DNA of 64,000 bases from Pyropia yezoensis (lineage: Eukaryota; Rhodophyta; Bangiophyceae; Bangiales; Bangiaceae): contig CM020620.1 of NCBI GenBank assembly GCA_009829735.1, positions 744,001-808,000 on the forward strand, given 5' to 3'. Below, in pieces: positions 9,917-21,186 of the stretch (the first letter of the stretch is position 1; every line of letters starts with the position of its first letter). Position numbers and translations under genes: made by a program. The notes below the pieces were generated by a model. It searched no databases and was not told the origin of the DNA. It saw nothing but the letters and a program-made list of their open reading frames with translations.

Positions 9917-12364
9917 TCAGTGGGTAGACCCACTGCCCGAGGGAGGCCACTCACGCGTAAGCGCGTAGACCTCCGTGCTCCACCGGTCGGCAACGTCACG
10001 ACGGTCGACCACCCGAGTTACCTCGGTGCATAGCTGGACGAGGGTGCTGCAGCCAGCCTCCACGTCCTCCAGAGCTTTCTGGAGGCGGTCCAGCACGCCA
10101 CCGAAGCAACGCGCGGACCCAACCAGCGCAGCACCTGGGGGGATATCCCCCCAGCTAACAGAGAGATCCCCACGCATTGCGCGGGTAACAAGGGCGTCAA
10201 CGCCCTCATACCAGAGACGGGGACCCCCGTCATGTAGGACAGGGGCGGGAGGTGACACTGGCGCAGCCAGAGGAGCCACAGGAGCCGACACGGCTACCAC
10301 CGGAGCCGGTGGCACTTGATACGAGGCCCGGTAGGACCCTACCGAAGGGGCTCCACCGTAACCACGGCGGTACTCCGCCCGACGACGGGACACCTCACGC
10401 TCCCCACCCACAGAGCCCCACTCTCGGGGACGACGGCCAACCGCCGCCGGCATCGGGTTACCGAACCACGGAGCAAGGACCTGAAGAGGGTCATGGATAA
10501 CCATGGGAATACCCAGGTCAGCAACAGCCTCGGTGGACGCCCACCCATGGCAACTAGGCTCACCCGGCTGAGTACGCCGGACACGCAACGAGTGACGAGG
10601 CAAGGGGGAAGCCCCAGCCTGCGGGTCCCGGTACGGGGGAAGGGCCAACACCCCAGCCCAGTTCACGGCATCGTGAACAGCCAGCAGGGCTTCGAACTCC
10701 CGGGCCAACCCGGTCTTGGCAGCTATCAGATCCACGCCCAACTGCGCGATGTGCCGACGGACACCCGTCGGAAGATGAAACAGACGACCCTGCCGGCGGA
10801 CGGACAGCAAGAAGGATGAAGCCTGCCCGAGGGTAACCTCAAGGGTGAAGGTACCCTGCAACGGGTGGACCGGTCGCGAGGCCAACACACTCCCGAAGTA
10901 GCGAAGACAGGAGCCGGTGTCTAACCGGAAAGCAGGGGCGGGTTCCCACCCCTCCTGCCATAGCGGCGGGCGCACGGGAGTGTATACCGGAGCACGACCG
11001 TCGCCGGTCTGCAACGCACACGTTATATCCGTGCGGAACACATCCGCCATGACACCATGGTTACGTCGCCAACTCGACGCCGACTTCAACCCCGCCATGG
11101 GCGGGTAGGGAGCCGTCAACGACAGATACGGGGGTACCCCCGGGTAGTAGTCAAAGTCGGGATACCGACCGGTACGGCTCACCGTCTCCCCAAACGCAAC
11201 CGGCTCCGCCGCCGCCGCAATCCCCCGAGCACTAGCCGGGTAGTCAATCTCCCGCGGCAACGCGGGGGCAATCAAGTCGCAGACCCCGAAGTTGGGGTCG
11301 AGGTAGACCTCACCCCGTCCCACCCGGGTGCGCCAGAGCTGCGCATGCCGGTCGTCCGGCTGACTCAGGATCCAATGGTGTTCCACCCGGACCGCGTTCG
11401 GCTGGTTGACCAGCCGCACCAACTCCCGCTCCCAGCACGGGTCCACCTTGACGCGCCGGGAGGATTCTCCACGGGGATGCACCAGGTGGAAGTCCACCCG
11501 CATACGCCCATCGGACTCCATCGACTCTTGCACCGTGAGGCCTCGAACCCGAGCCACCAAGTCGGACACCGACATGGCGGGTTGACCCGCCGCCACGGCG
11601 ACGCCGCCACCCAACGGGGCAACCCGGGCAGGACCAGGAAGAATCGGGGGCGCCGGGGGACGCACCACCGGCAGAGGGGCCGACGTCGGAGATGGACGAG
11701 GCCGAGGAGGAAGAAGAAGGGCGGGCGCCCGCCCGGAGTAACTCCCGGTGTCAACCGCCATGGGAGAAGGAGCGTCTTGACCGCTCGACGCCCGCGGCAC
11801 CGCAGGTACGGCACCGGCGCCGGCGCCACCCGTCGGCGTAGCCCCCGCCTCGGAAGGGGAAGGCACTTGGACAGCCTCCGGAGCCGGAGCCCCGGCCGTG
11901 CGGACACCCGCACCGTCTTGACCCGCCGCACCGGGTGTCGCACCGCCACCACCACCCGCGTCAACGTCGGGACCGCCTCGAGGAGTCACCGCCCGGACAC
12001 CCGGACCACCTTGACCAGCCGGAGTCGGCTGCGGGTCGCGACCTCCGCCGCAGGGCGGACCATCTTGAGGTACCTGCGGTGAGCCGGCACCGGCACCAGG
12101 CCCCATCCGGGCAGCCGGCAGAGAGGGGGTAGAAGCCGCCACGCGCGGTTGACCGCCGGGTTGACCTCCGGCCGACGGCACCGTCGTGCCGCTGCACACG
12201 GACGACAGTCCTCCGGCCGACAGACGGACGGACACCGCAGGCCCGTCGTCGTCAGACGAGCTCACCCCGTAACGCGCGGCGTCGGGACCGACAGGCGCGT
12301 CGTCCTCCATCTCCTCCCCGATCAGGAGGTCTTCCTCCTCTTCAAGCACCTGGGGATAGGACAT
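9917..12364 (-). CDS. Antisense accessory ORF of element B, unknown function
   Basis: I do not recognise this protein. It is encoded opposite to gag-pol, between pol and the 3' LTR. From the ATG at 12364 (MSYPQVLEEEEDLL) it is 815 residues; an ATG at 12646 would add 94 residues of Arg/Trp/Gly-rich sequence that looks like leader. Residues 1-60 are acidic, about 60-260 are Pro/Gly/Ala-rich and probably disordered, and a well-mixed, probably folded part runs from about 270 to 630. A Pro/Ala linker and a helical C-terminal block (VDALVTRAMRG to WSTEVYALTREW) follow. The frame is open over 2.4 kb. Elements D and E carry related antisense frames: compare HIAQLGVDLIAA here with VDKLTVDFLC in E and LEQLTPQLVAE in D. 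The 3' LTR at 12950 is the likely place for its promoter. Confidence 0.75.
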   Translation of the reverse strand: MSYPQVLEEEEDLLIGEEMEDDAPVGPDAARYGVSSSDDDGPAVSVRLSAGGLSSVCSGTTVPSAGGQPGGQPRVAASTPSLPAARMGPGAGAGSPQVPQDGPPCGGGRDPQPTPAGQGGPGVRAVTPRGGPDVDAGGGGGATPGAAGQDGAGVRTAGAPAPEAVQVPSPSEAGATPTGGAGAGAVPAVPRASSGQDAPSPMAVDTGSYSGRAPALLLPPRPRPSPTSAPLPVVRPPAPPILPGPARVAPLGGGVAVAAGQPAMSVSDLVARVRGLTVQESMESDGRMRVDFHLVHPRGESSRRVKVDPCWERELVRLVNQPNAVRVEHHWILSQPDDRHAQLWRTRVGRGEVYLDPNFGVCDLIAPALPREIDYPASARGIAAAAEPVAFGETVSRTGRYPDFDYYPGVPPYLSLTAPYPPMAGLKSASSWRRNHGVMADVFRTDITCALQTGDGRAPVYTPVRPPLWQEGWEPAPAFRLDTGSCLRYFGSVLASRPVHPLQGTFTLEVTLGQASSFLLSVRRQGRLFHLPTGVRRHIAQLGVDLIAAKTGLAREFEALLAVHDAVNWAGVLALPPYRDPQAGASPLPRHSLRVRRTQPGEPSCHGWASTEAVADLGIPMVIHDPLQVLAPWFGNPMPAAVGRRPREWGSVGGEREVSRRRAEYRRGYGGAPSVGSYRASYQVPPAPVVAVSAPVAPLAAPVSPPAPVLHDGGPRLWYEGVDALVTRAMRGDLSVSWGDIPPGAALVGSARCFGGVLDRLQKALEDVEAGCSTLVQLCTEVTRVVDRRDVADRWSTEVYALTREWPPSGSGSTH

Positions 12365-12937
12365 GATAACGGGTGCGGAGTCCCCCGCGCCCACAAGCCG
12401 TCGACGGCTACAACCCGGTACGGTGGGATAACCGGGACGAGCCAGGGAAGCGCGGACACCCGCGCTTATGACCACAAACGGCCACGAGAAGCGCCGCAGG
12501 CACGCGGGTCGACCCGCGCCCCACGGGGCTACGACCGCGCTCCACCCAGGCACCTGGGCGGGACGGGGCCACACCCACACACGGGGTAAGTAAGGGGGGT
12601 CACCCCCAACCGCCCCCGCGCAACGCGGGCAGCCCCCGCCCCCCACTCAATCGTCCACACGAGAGGGGCCCCCCTACCACCAGGCACCTGGTGGCGGATC
12701 CGCTTGCACCACCCCTCGGAAAGGGGGGGCGCGAACAGCAACCCGCATCGGGAAATTAACGGTCCGGAAAACGGATCGTGTGTGTACCACACAAAGGGGG
12801 GCACCCCCCTCGGACAACCTCGAAAAGGGGTGTCTGTCGCGACGGGGCGCAAAGCCCCACCCGACGGGTAAACAGTCACGCGACCCACTTACATTCGGTA
12901 ACCCGAATGCAACTCGACCCGAGGACGGGCCGAATCT
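12365..12937. other. Leader of the antisense ORF / 3' untranslated region of element B
   Basis: This stretch lies between the conservative antisense start and the polypurine tract. The antisense frame is open from 12364 back to 12646. Several short inverted repeats are visible, for example around 12684-12694 (CAGGCACCTGG). No sense coding frame is supported. Confidence 0.5.
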
Positions 12938-12947
12938 AAGGGGAAGA
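12938..12947 (+). promoter_or_regulatory. Polypurine tract of element B
   Basis: AAGGGGAAGA lies two bases before the 3' LTR, the expected place for the plus-strand primer of reverse transcription. Confidence 0.8.
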
Positions 12948-12949
12948 TA

Positions 12950-13312
12950 TGTAGCAATATGGTTGTCCGTATTGTGACCCTAATATTAGGGGGGCTACTT
13001 CTAATCCTTAACTTCCAATTTGAGAGTCCGAGCTGGTCACGGTATCTATAAGTTACGTATGACCAGAGGGACTTGCATCTTGGGGTGGAGGGTAGTTAGT
13101 AGTGTCTCCGAGGGTTTATAACGAGGGGGCCGGTGGCGAATCCACCGCCGGCCAAGGTAGAACAACAAACCCCTCCCATTTGGGCTCCCATCTTGGTCCC
13201 GTGGCTTGCGCTCCAAGGACAGCAACCTTGGCCTCCCGGTGACGTTGGTGCCGATCCCCCTTGGTGAGTGTTCCCTGAGAGTGGACGTGCGACGGATTCC
13301 TATTGTGCTACA
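12950..13312 (+). repeat. Element B 3' LTR (363 bp)
   Basis: It reads as identical to 2490-2852 and is followed by the target duplication CATCG. On the minus strand it contains TATAAAC (complement of 13114-13120), which would drive transcription towards the antisense ORF. A second copy at 19053-19415 is an assembly duplicate. Confidence 0.95.
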
Positions 13313-13317
13313 CATCG
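13313..13317. repeat. Right target-site duplication of element B (CATCG)
   Basis: It matches 2485-2489. The next bases continue element A pol in the direction opposite to B. Confidence 0.9.
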
Positions 13318-15083
13318 TCCAGGTACACCAGGCAGTTACGCCACTTCACTCCTGACAGCATCATATCAATGGCCTGCTGGAATGTTGCGGGGGCGTTGGA
13401 CAATCCGAAGGACATCCTTGAGAACTCGCGCACTCCACTGTGACAGACGAGCGCTGTCTTGGGTATATCCTCCTCTGCTACTGGGATCTGCCAGTACCCG
13501 GCATTGCAGTCGATAGTGGTGAACACTGTGGCTTCCCCCAGGGAGTCGATATACTCATCCATCCTTGGGAAAGGGTGTGAGTCTTTCCTGGTTACCAAGT
13601 TGAGGCGTCGATAATCGATGCAGAACCGAGGGGTTTGATCCTTCTTCGGTACGATGACGACTGGGGCGCCCCACTCCGACATCGAAGGTCGGATCACCTT
13701 AGCTTCACTCATCCTCTTCAATTCTCAGTCAACTATTTCTCGTTGCATAGGTCGCGCTCGGTGCGGCTGCGACCGGGCGGATCGTGCGCCGGGTACCAGG
13801 TCTATACGATGGTGGGTTGCCCTAATGGTACCCAGGGCCCCGCCGGTCCACATGACGTCATGCTCTCTTGGCATCCATCCTACCCCTTCAGCTACCGAAG
13901 GGGGAAAGTGGTCGAGGTCAGCCTCGGTCAGGGCCTTCAAGGCTTCTTGGCCCGTCGGCGGATTGTCCGCCGGAGCTGGTGGTCGACTAGTCTTCCAGAT
14001 GTCGGGTTCCTCCAGCTCCGTGGTCGCGGCGACTGCCAGTACTTCAAGTGGTTCCACTTGAACTTCCTCGTCAGGGGCAAGGATGTCTTCTTCGTGGAGC
14101 TCGGCGATCCCGAGGATAGTCCCTTTCGGAAGGGTGACTGCCTTACGGCGATAGCTCGCCATCACGAGCAGTGACGACCCTCCCGCTGTGACGTCTACGA
14201 TACCGTTGGCCATAGTCAACTCTTGGCGCTTGTAGGTTCGTAGGTTGGACTGGACGTTGCAGATGCCTGCGAGGTCACAGTTAACCGGGAGGACTGTCTC
14301 CGATAACGGCTCAAAGCGAGCTCGCTTGGCCAGCCGGAGTGTCTTCGGCTCTACGATTGCGTATACTTCAGCCACGTTAACGTGGCTCCCTTGTAGCGTC
14401 AGGTCCCTGACGATAGCTGTCTGTCCTCGCTTCGTCCTGTCGGCCTCTCGTAGCTCAACGGTCCTCCGGCCCGGCCGAAGTGCATCCACGTGAACGTTGA
14501 TGGAGGTGCACCCCAGTATGCAGGGCACAGATAGGGTCTCACATACCAGGAAGTCGACTTCCGTGGTGAGTTCCCCGATGGTGACCCGTAGCGACATCGC
14601 TGCGTTCGTACGAATGAGACGACCATTCGAGTTCTTGATCGAGGGTCCCCGGGTCACTGTGACTCGCGGAAGACACTTGTCCGGGAGGGTATCCTTCCGG
14701 ATAAGGTTTGGCCGAGCCCCTGTGTCCAGTACAGGGTAACTCGACTGGATCGACCGGGGGTCAACCCCCAGTGTGGCTGATACCTTGAAGTTCTCCAAGG
14801 TGAGCAGTACGTGGCCTACACCGATATCCGGTGTAGCTCGGGCATCCTGGACAGGGCCCTTGGCTAGTTCTACGTGACGGGGCTTCCCGTTCTCGCCTCC
14901 CTTTCTTGGAGGTTGGTCATCATTCCCCTTACGCCGTGTCGCCGGGGCCGGAAGTTGTATCCAGGGATTGATGCGGCGCCGGCTCAACCGCGCTCTCCGT
15001 GGGGCTTTCCCCACGGCAGTCCGGGGTGGCTTGCTAGGGTTGCCCCAGCGACCCCGTGCCGTCCTTCCTCTTACTCGTTTCCC
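13313..15083 (-). pseudogene. pol: Element A pol, N-terminal half (contig-1 copy)
   Basis: Reading leftwards from the slippery site at 15077-15083, this encodes the linker, a protease with DTGAR where B has DTGAG, and a stop codon at 13725-13727 (VD-stop-ELKRM where B has VDGEVKRM). The RT fingers and palm follow, ending in YLDDV at the B insertion. The protease active-site change and the nonsense codon both inactivate it. The same DNA is present again at 19416-21186, and this copy is one side of an unmerged contig overlap. Confidence 0.9.
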
Positions 15084-16630
15084 GCGCTTGGCCGGGTGCT
15101 GTCTTGCGGGATATCCGGAAGAGGAGGTACCTCCTCGACTGCCAGTACTCCCCCTGGAGCTTGCTGCCTACCCGGTGCCGGTGCTCTGGCGGGATACCCC
15201 CAGTGGATGCCTTTGGTTGCGCCGCTACCCGTCGAGACTCCTCCGGGATGAGCGGGCATGAGGACACCCAGTGTTGGGGGTCTCCGCACAATATAAATCC
15301 GGAAGTGCGGCCGTCCCGGGCGTCCGCGTCGGGGTGGCTCCATAGGTCCGGTTGCCTGCCTCGGGCGCTCGAGTGCCCGTCCCTTGGTAGGCCTTGGGTC
15401 CTTGTGTCAAGCGGAACAGTGGCTCCCCCAACCTGTTGGTCCTGCCCGCGATCTTCGGAGGTGCCTCCGTACGCACCGCCCATGTTGGCAAGGGTTGATG
15501 AGGGTTACCCGTAACCGGGGAATAACCCGTGGTCCGTACGTACGGGACGCGACGTCCCGCGCCCTCGCTGACCTGGAAATGGGTCTCAGCCGGGCGATGT
15601 ACGCTACCGTGCTTTGCTCATCAATCACCGGCGTAGCCGGTAGCAACAGGTGGCCCCTCTTGGTCGACAAGGGGTTCATTCTCACCCGTGGGGGCGTACT
15701 CGGTCGCCACCAGTACTGGTGCGGCCTTACAATCCACCTTCTCGTGCCTCGGTACCGCGGTAAGATTTAGCTTGCTCCCCTCACCCTTGGGCTTCGGGGC
15801 TAAGGCACACTCCGGGTAAAGCACCCGGTAGGCGTCCCCCAGGGACTCGCACATGTGCATCAGCCGACTGAAGGTCGTCCGAGCCGTACTGGCTCCTCGT
15901 GCGGATATACGCACGTAGTTGGTTACTCCTTCGAACAGGAGGCCCGTAACTCCTCTTCTCCGAGGAGCTTCCCCAGCTCGTAGTCGAGCTCTTGGATCCG
16001 GCGTCCGAACATCTCCTCGTCCTCCCAGGACTGTGCGGTGGCGGTGCGAAGGGCCCGATAGTGGTCTTCGCACTTGTCCTCCCTGAGGTAGCTGCTCAGC
16101 AGCTCCTTCAGTATACCACGGTAATCCATGGGGGTGGCTGCGACCCTGATTCCCGGCATCGGAGATGCCTGGCATAGGGATGCCTCCTACCCGTTCATCA
16201 ACAAAGAACCGGAGGATCTCCAAAGCTAGCCCCTCGTTAACTAGTGCCTTGTCTGCGGCTGCCTTGAAGCTTGTCAGGAAGCCAATGACTGCCAACGGGC
16301 GTCCGTTCGGGCCCCCGAACATAGGGAATCCCTTCATAAGGGTCTGCATAGTTCGGATCGCTTGATGCGAATTCGTACGCATCGATTCCGATACGGTAGG
16401 GGATCGGTTCTCCAAACGGTACCGTTCCGGAGTCAGTACCGACCGGAAGACTTCGTTGACAATCTCCGTGTCAGCGTCCTGGAGATCCAGTCGCTTGGCC
16501 AGTTGGTGAGTAAAACTCATCGGACTCCATCCGCTTTAGTAAGCTCGCAGTAACCTGCGCTGTCATAGCTTTGCACCAGTGACCCTAGAGCTTCCGGCGT
16601 CGGCACCTCGGGTTCTCGAGTTGCATGGCT
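15071..16630 (-). pseudogene. gag: Element A gag, C-terminal part (contig-1 copy, cut by gap)
   Basis: It encodes the Gag capsid and zinc-knuckle region, ending in GNE-stop (15071-15073) just after the GGGAAAC heptamer. The knuckle reads LCGDPQHWVSSC with its first Cys preserved. Frameshifts are present, some of them single-base homopolymer differences from the second copy (for example near 15600, 16170 and 16515). These look like consensus errors at a contig end. The fuller copy is 21174-23349. Confidence 0.88.
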
Positions 16631-17130
16631 NNNNNNNNNNNNNNNNNNNNNNNNNNNNNNNNNNNNNNNNNNNNNNNNNNNNNNNNNNNNNNNNNNNNNN
16701 NNNNNNNNNNNNNNNNNNNNNNNNNNNNNNNNNNNNNNNNNNNNNNNNNNNNNNNNNNNNNNNNNNNNNNNNNNNNNNNNNNNNNNNNNNNNNNNNNNNN
16801 NNNNNNNNNNNNNNNNNNNNNNNNNNNNNNNNNNNNNNNNNNNNNNNNNNNNNNNNNNNNNNNNNNNNNNNNNNNNNNNNNNNNNNNNNNNNNNNNNNNN
16901 NNNNNNNNNNNNNNNNNNNNNNNNNNNNNNNNNNNNNNNNNNNNNNNNNNNNNNNNNNNNNNNNNNNNNNNNNNNNNNNNNNNNNNNNNNNNNNNNNNNN
17001 NNNNNNNNNNNNNNNNNNNNNNNNNNNNNNNNNNNNNNNNNNNNNNNNNNNNNNNNNNNNNNNNNNNNNNNNNNNNNNNNNNNNNNNNNNNNNNNNNNNN
17101 NNNNNNNNNNNNNNNNNNNNNNNNNNNNNN
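16631..17130. other. Assembly gap of 500 N, probably a false gap
   Basis: Exactly 500 N, the usual arbitrary scaffold gap length. The sequence to its left (11028-16630) recurs to its right (17131-22731) at an offset of 6103 falling to 6101. The two contigs therefore overlap by about 5.6 kb, and no DNA is likely to be missing. Confidence 0.85.
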
Positions 17131-18467
17131 TCCGTGCGGAACACATCCGCCATGACACCATGGTTACGTCGCCAACTCGACGCCGACTTCAACCCCGCCA
17201 TGGGCGGGTAGGGAGCCGTCAACGACAGATACGGGGTACCCCCCGGGTAGTAGTCAAAGTCGGGATACCGACCGGTACGGCTCACCGTCTCCCCAAACGC
17301 AACCGGCTCCGCCGCCGCCGCAATCCCCCGAGCACTAGCCGGGTAGTCAATCTCCCGCGGCAACGCGGGGGCAATCAAGTCGCAGACCCCGAAGTTGGGG
17401 TCGAGGTAGACCTCACCCCGTCCCACCCGGGTGCGCCAGAGCTGCGCATGCCGGTCGTCCGGCTGACTCAGGATCCAATGGTGTTCCACCCGGACCGCGT
17501 TCGGCTGGTTGACCAGCCGCACCAACTCCCGCTCCCAGCACGGGTCCACCTTGACGCGCCGGGAGGATTCTCCACGGGGATGCACCAGGTGGAAGTCCAC
17601 CCGCATACGCCCATCGGACTCCATCGACTCTTGCACCGTGAGGCCTCGAACCCGAGCCACCAAGTCGGACACCGACATGGCGGGTTGACCCGCCGCCACG
17701 GCGACGCCGCCACCCAACGGGGCAACCCGGGCAGGACCAGGAAGAATCGGGGGCGCCGGGGGACGCACCACCGGCAGAGGGGCCGACGTCGGAGATGGAC
17801 GAGGCCGAGGAGGAAGAAGAAGGGCGGGCGCCCGCCCGGAGTAACTCCCGGTGTCAACCGCCATGGGAGAAGGAGCGTCTTGACCGCTCGACGCCCGCGG
17901 CACCGCAGGTACGGCACCGGCGCCGGCGCCACCCGTCGGCGTAGCCCCCGCCTCGGAAGGGGAAGGCACTTGGACAGCCTCCGGAGCCGGAGCCCCGGCC
18001 GTGCGGACACCCGCACCGTCTTGACCCGCCGCACCGGGTGTCGCACCGCCACCACCACCCGCGTCAACGTCGGGACCGCCTCGAGGAGTCACCGCCCGGA
18101 CACCCGGACCACCTTGACCAGCCGGAGTCGGCTGCGGGTCGCGACCTCCGCCGCAGGGCGGACCATCTTGAGGTACCTGCGGTGAGCCGGCACCGGCACC
18201 AGGCCCCATCCGGGCAGCCGGCAGAGAGGGGGTAGAAGCCGCCACGCGCGGTTGACCGCCGGGTTGACCTCCGGCCGACGGCACCGTCGTGCCGCTGCAC
18301 ACGGACGACAGTCCTCCGGCCGACAGACGGACGGACACCGCAGGCCCGTCGTCGTCAGACGAGCTCACCCCGTAACGCGCGGCGTCGGGACCGACAGGCG
18401 CGTCGTCCTCCATCTCCTCCCCGATCAGGAGGTCTTCCTCCTCTTCAAGCACCTGGGGATAGGACAT
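17131..18467 (-). CDS. Duplicate, partial copy of the element B antisense ORF
   Basis: It is the same reading frame as 9917-12364, shifted by 6103 bases and cut by the gap at 17130. One small difference (PGGTPYL against PGVPPYL near 17235) comes from a shifted base in a G/C run. It should not be counted as a second gene. Confidence 0.8.
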
Positions 18468-19052
18468 GATAACGGGTGCGGAGTCCCCCGCGCCCACAAG
18501 CCGTCGACGGCTACAACCCGGTACGGTGGGATAACCGGGACGAGCCAGGGAAGCGCGGACACCCGCGCTTATGACCACAAACGGCCACGAGAAGCGCCGC
18601 AGGCACGCGGGTCGACCCGCGCCCCACGGGGCTACGACCGCGCTCCACCCAGGCACCTGGGCGGGACGGGGCCACACCCACACACGGGGTAAGTAAGGGG
18701 GGTCACCCCCAACCGCCCCCGCGCAACGCGGGCAGCCCCCGCCCCCCACTCAATCGTCCACACGAGAGGGGCCCCCCTACCACCAGGCACCTGGTGGCGG
18801 ATCCGCTTGCACCACCCCTCGGAAAGGGGGGGCGCGAACAGCAACCCGCATCGGGAAATTAACGGTCCGGAAAACGGATCGTGTGTGTACCACACAAAGG
18901 GGGGCACCCCCCTCGGACAACCTCGAAAAGGGGTGTCTGTCGCGACGGGGCGCAAAGCCCCACCCGACGGGTAAACAGTCACGCGACCCACTTACATTCG
19001 GTAACCCGAATGCAACTCGACCCGAGGACGGGCCGAATCTAAGGGGAAGATA

Positions 19053-19415
19053 TGTAGCAATATGGTTGTCCGTATTGTGACCCTAATATTAGGGGGGCTA
19101 CTTCTAATCCTTAACTTCCAATTTGAGAGTCCGAGCTGGTCACGGTATCTATAAGTTACGTATGACCAGAGGGACTTGCATCTTGGGGTGGAGGGTAGTT
19201 AGTAGTGTCTCCGAGGGTTTATAACGAGGGGGCCGGTGGCGAATCCACCGCCGGCCAAGGTAGAACAACAAACCCCTCCCATTTGGGCTCCCATCTTGGT
19301 CCCGTGGCTTGCGCTCCAAGGACAGCAACCTTGGCCTCCCGGTGACGTTGGTGCCGATCCCCCTTGGTGAGTGTTCCCTGAGAGTGGACGTGCGACGGAT
19401 TCCTATTGTGCTACA
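19053..19415 (+). repeat. Duplicate of the element B 3' LTR
   Basis: It reads as identical to 12950-13312, again followed by CATCG and element A pol. It is part of the contig overlap, not a third LTR. Confidence 0.88.
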
Positions 19416-21186
19416 CATCGTCCAGGTACACCAGGCAGTTACGCCACTTCACTCCTGACAGCATCATATCAATGGCCTGCTGGAATGTTGCGGGGGCGTT
19501 GGACAATCCGAAGGACATCCTTGAGAACTCGCGCACTCCACTGTGACAGACGAGCGCTGTCTTGGGTATATCCTCCTCTGCTACTGGGATCTGCCAGTAC
19601 CCGGCATTGCAGTCGATAGTGGTGAACACTGTGGCTTCCCCCAGGGAGTCGATATACTCATCCATCCTTGGGAAAGGGTGTGAGTCTTTCCTGGTTACCA
19701 AGTTGAGGCGTCGATAATCGATGCAGAACCGAGGGGTTTGATCCTTCTTCGGTACGATGACGACTGGGGCGCCCCACTCCGACATCGAAGGTCGGATCAC
19801 CTTAGCTTCACTCATCCTCTTCAATTCTCAGTCAACTATTTCTCGTTGCATAGGTCGCGCTCGGTGCGGCTGCGACCGGGCGGATCGTGCGCCGGGTACC
19901 AGGTCTATACGATGGTGGGTTGCCCTAATGGTACCCAGGGCCCCGCCGGTCCACATGACGTCATGCTCTCTTGGCATCCATCCTACCCCTTCAGCTACCG
20001 AAGGGGGAAAGTGGTCGAGGTCAGCCTCGGTCAGGGCCTTCAAGGCTTCTTGGCCCGTCGGCGGATTGTCCGCCGGAGCTGGTGGTCGACTAGTCTTCCA
20101 GATGTCGGGTTCCTCCAGCTCCGTGGTCGCGGCGACTGCCAGTACTTCAAGTGGTTCCACTTGAACTTCCTCGTCAGGGGCAAGGATGTCTTCTTCGTGG
20201 AGCTCGGCGATCCCGAGGATAGTCCCTTTCGGAAGGGTGACTGCCTTACGGCGATAGCTCGCCATCACGAGCAGTGACGACCCTCCCGCTGTGACGTCTA
20301 CGATACCGTTGGCCATAGTCAACTCTTGGCGCTTGTAGGTTCGTAGGTTGGACTGGACGTTGCAGATGCCTGCGAGGTCACAGTTAACCGGGAGGACTGT
20401 CTCCGATAACGGCTCAAAGCGAGCTCGCTTGGCCAGCCGGAGTGTCTTCGGCTCTACGATTGCGTATACTTCAGCCACGTTAACGTGGCTCCCTTGTAGC
20501 GTCAGGTCCCTGACGATAGCTGTCTGTCCTCGCTTCGTCCTGTCGGCCTCTCGTAGCTCAACGGTCCTCCGGCCCGGCCGAAGTGCATCCACGTGAACGT
20601 TGATGGAGGTGCACCCCAGTATGCAGGGCACAGATAGGGTCTCACATACCAGGAAGTCGACTTCCGTGGTGAGTTCCCCGATGGTGACCCGTAGCGACAT
20701 CGCTGCGTTCGTACGAATGAGACGACCATTCGAGTTCTTGATCGAGGGTCCCCGGGTCACTGTGACTCGCGGAAGACACTTGTCCGGGAGGGTATCCTTC
20801 CGGATAAGGTTTGGCCGAGCCCCTGTGTCCAGTACAGGGTAACTCGACTGGATCGACCGGGGGTCAACCCCCAGTGTGGCTGATACCTTGAAGTTCTCCA
20901 AGGTGAGCAGTACGTGGCCTACACCGATATCCGGTGTAGCTCGGGCATCCTGGACAGGGCCCTTGGCTAGTTCTACGTGACGGGGCTTCCCGTTCTCGCC
21001 TCCCTTTCTTGGAGGTTGGTCATCATTCCCCTTACGCCGTGTCGCCGGGGCCGGAAGTTGTATCCAGGGATTGATGCGGCGCCGGCTCAACCGCGCTCTC
21101 CGTGGGGCTTTCCCCACGGCAGTCCGGGGTGGCTTGCTAGGGTTGCCCCAGCGACCCCGTGCCGTCCTTCCTCTTACTCGTTTCCC
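19416..21186 (-). pseudogene. pol: Element A pol, N-terminal half (contig-2 copy)
   Basis: The content matches 13313-15083: linker, protease with DTGAR, a nonsense codon at 19828-19830, and RT to YLDDV at the B insertion. The 429-residue segment 19828-21117 is continuous. The slippery heptamer is at 21180-21186. This copy joins without a gap to the gag and LTR of A, so it is the one to use for reconstructing the layout. Confidence 0.9.

Larger units (their letters stand above)
2490..13312 (+). mobile_element. Element B: complete Ty3/gypsy chromovirus, 10.8 kb, with an antisense accessory ORF
   Basis: The order is 5' LTR (2490-2852), PBS (2854-2871), gag (3078-5261), pol in the -1 frame (to 9436), a 24-bp hairpin repeat array (9515-9610), an antisense ORF (9917-12364 or 12646), polypurine tract (12938-12947) and 3' LTR (12950-13312). 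The two 363-bp LTRs read as identical and the element is flanked by a perfect 5-bp duplication, which points to recent insertion. All coding frames are open. It landed inside element A of its own family. The last 2.3 kb is repeated at 17131-19415 because two contigs overlap without being merged. Confidence 0.93.

Noticed and set aside
11057..12082. A 341-codon plus-strand frame inside element B, sense to gag-pol, opposite the antisense ORF.
   Set aside because: It is almost entirely Arg/His/Pro/Gly with no structured segment, has no counterpart in D or E, and looks like the complement of the antisense coding frame.
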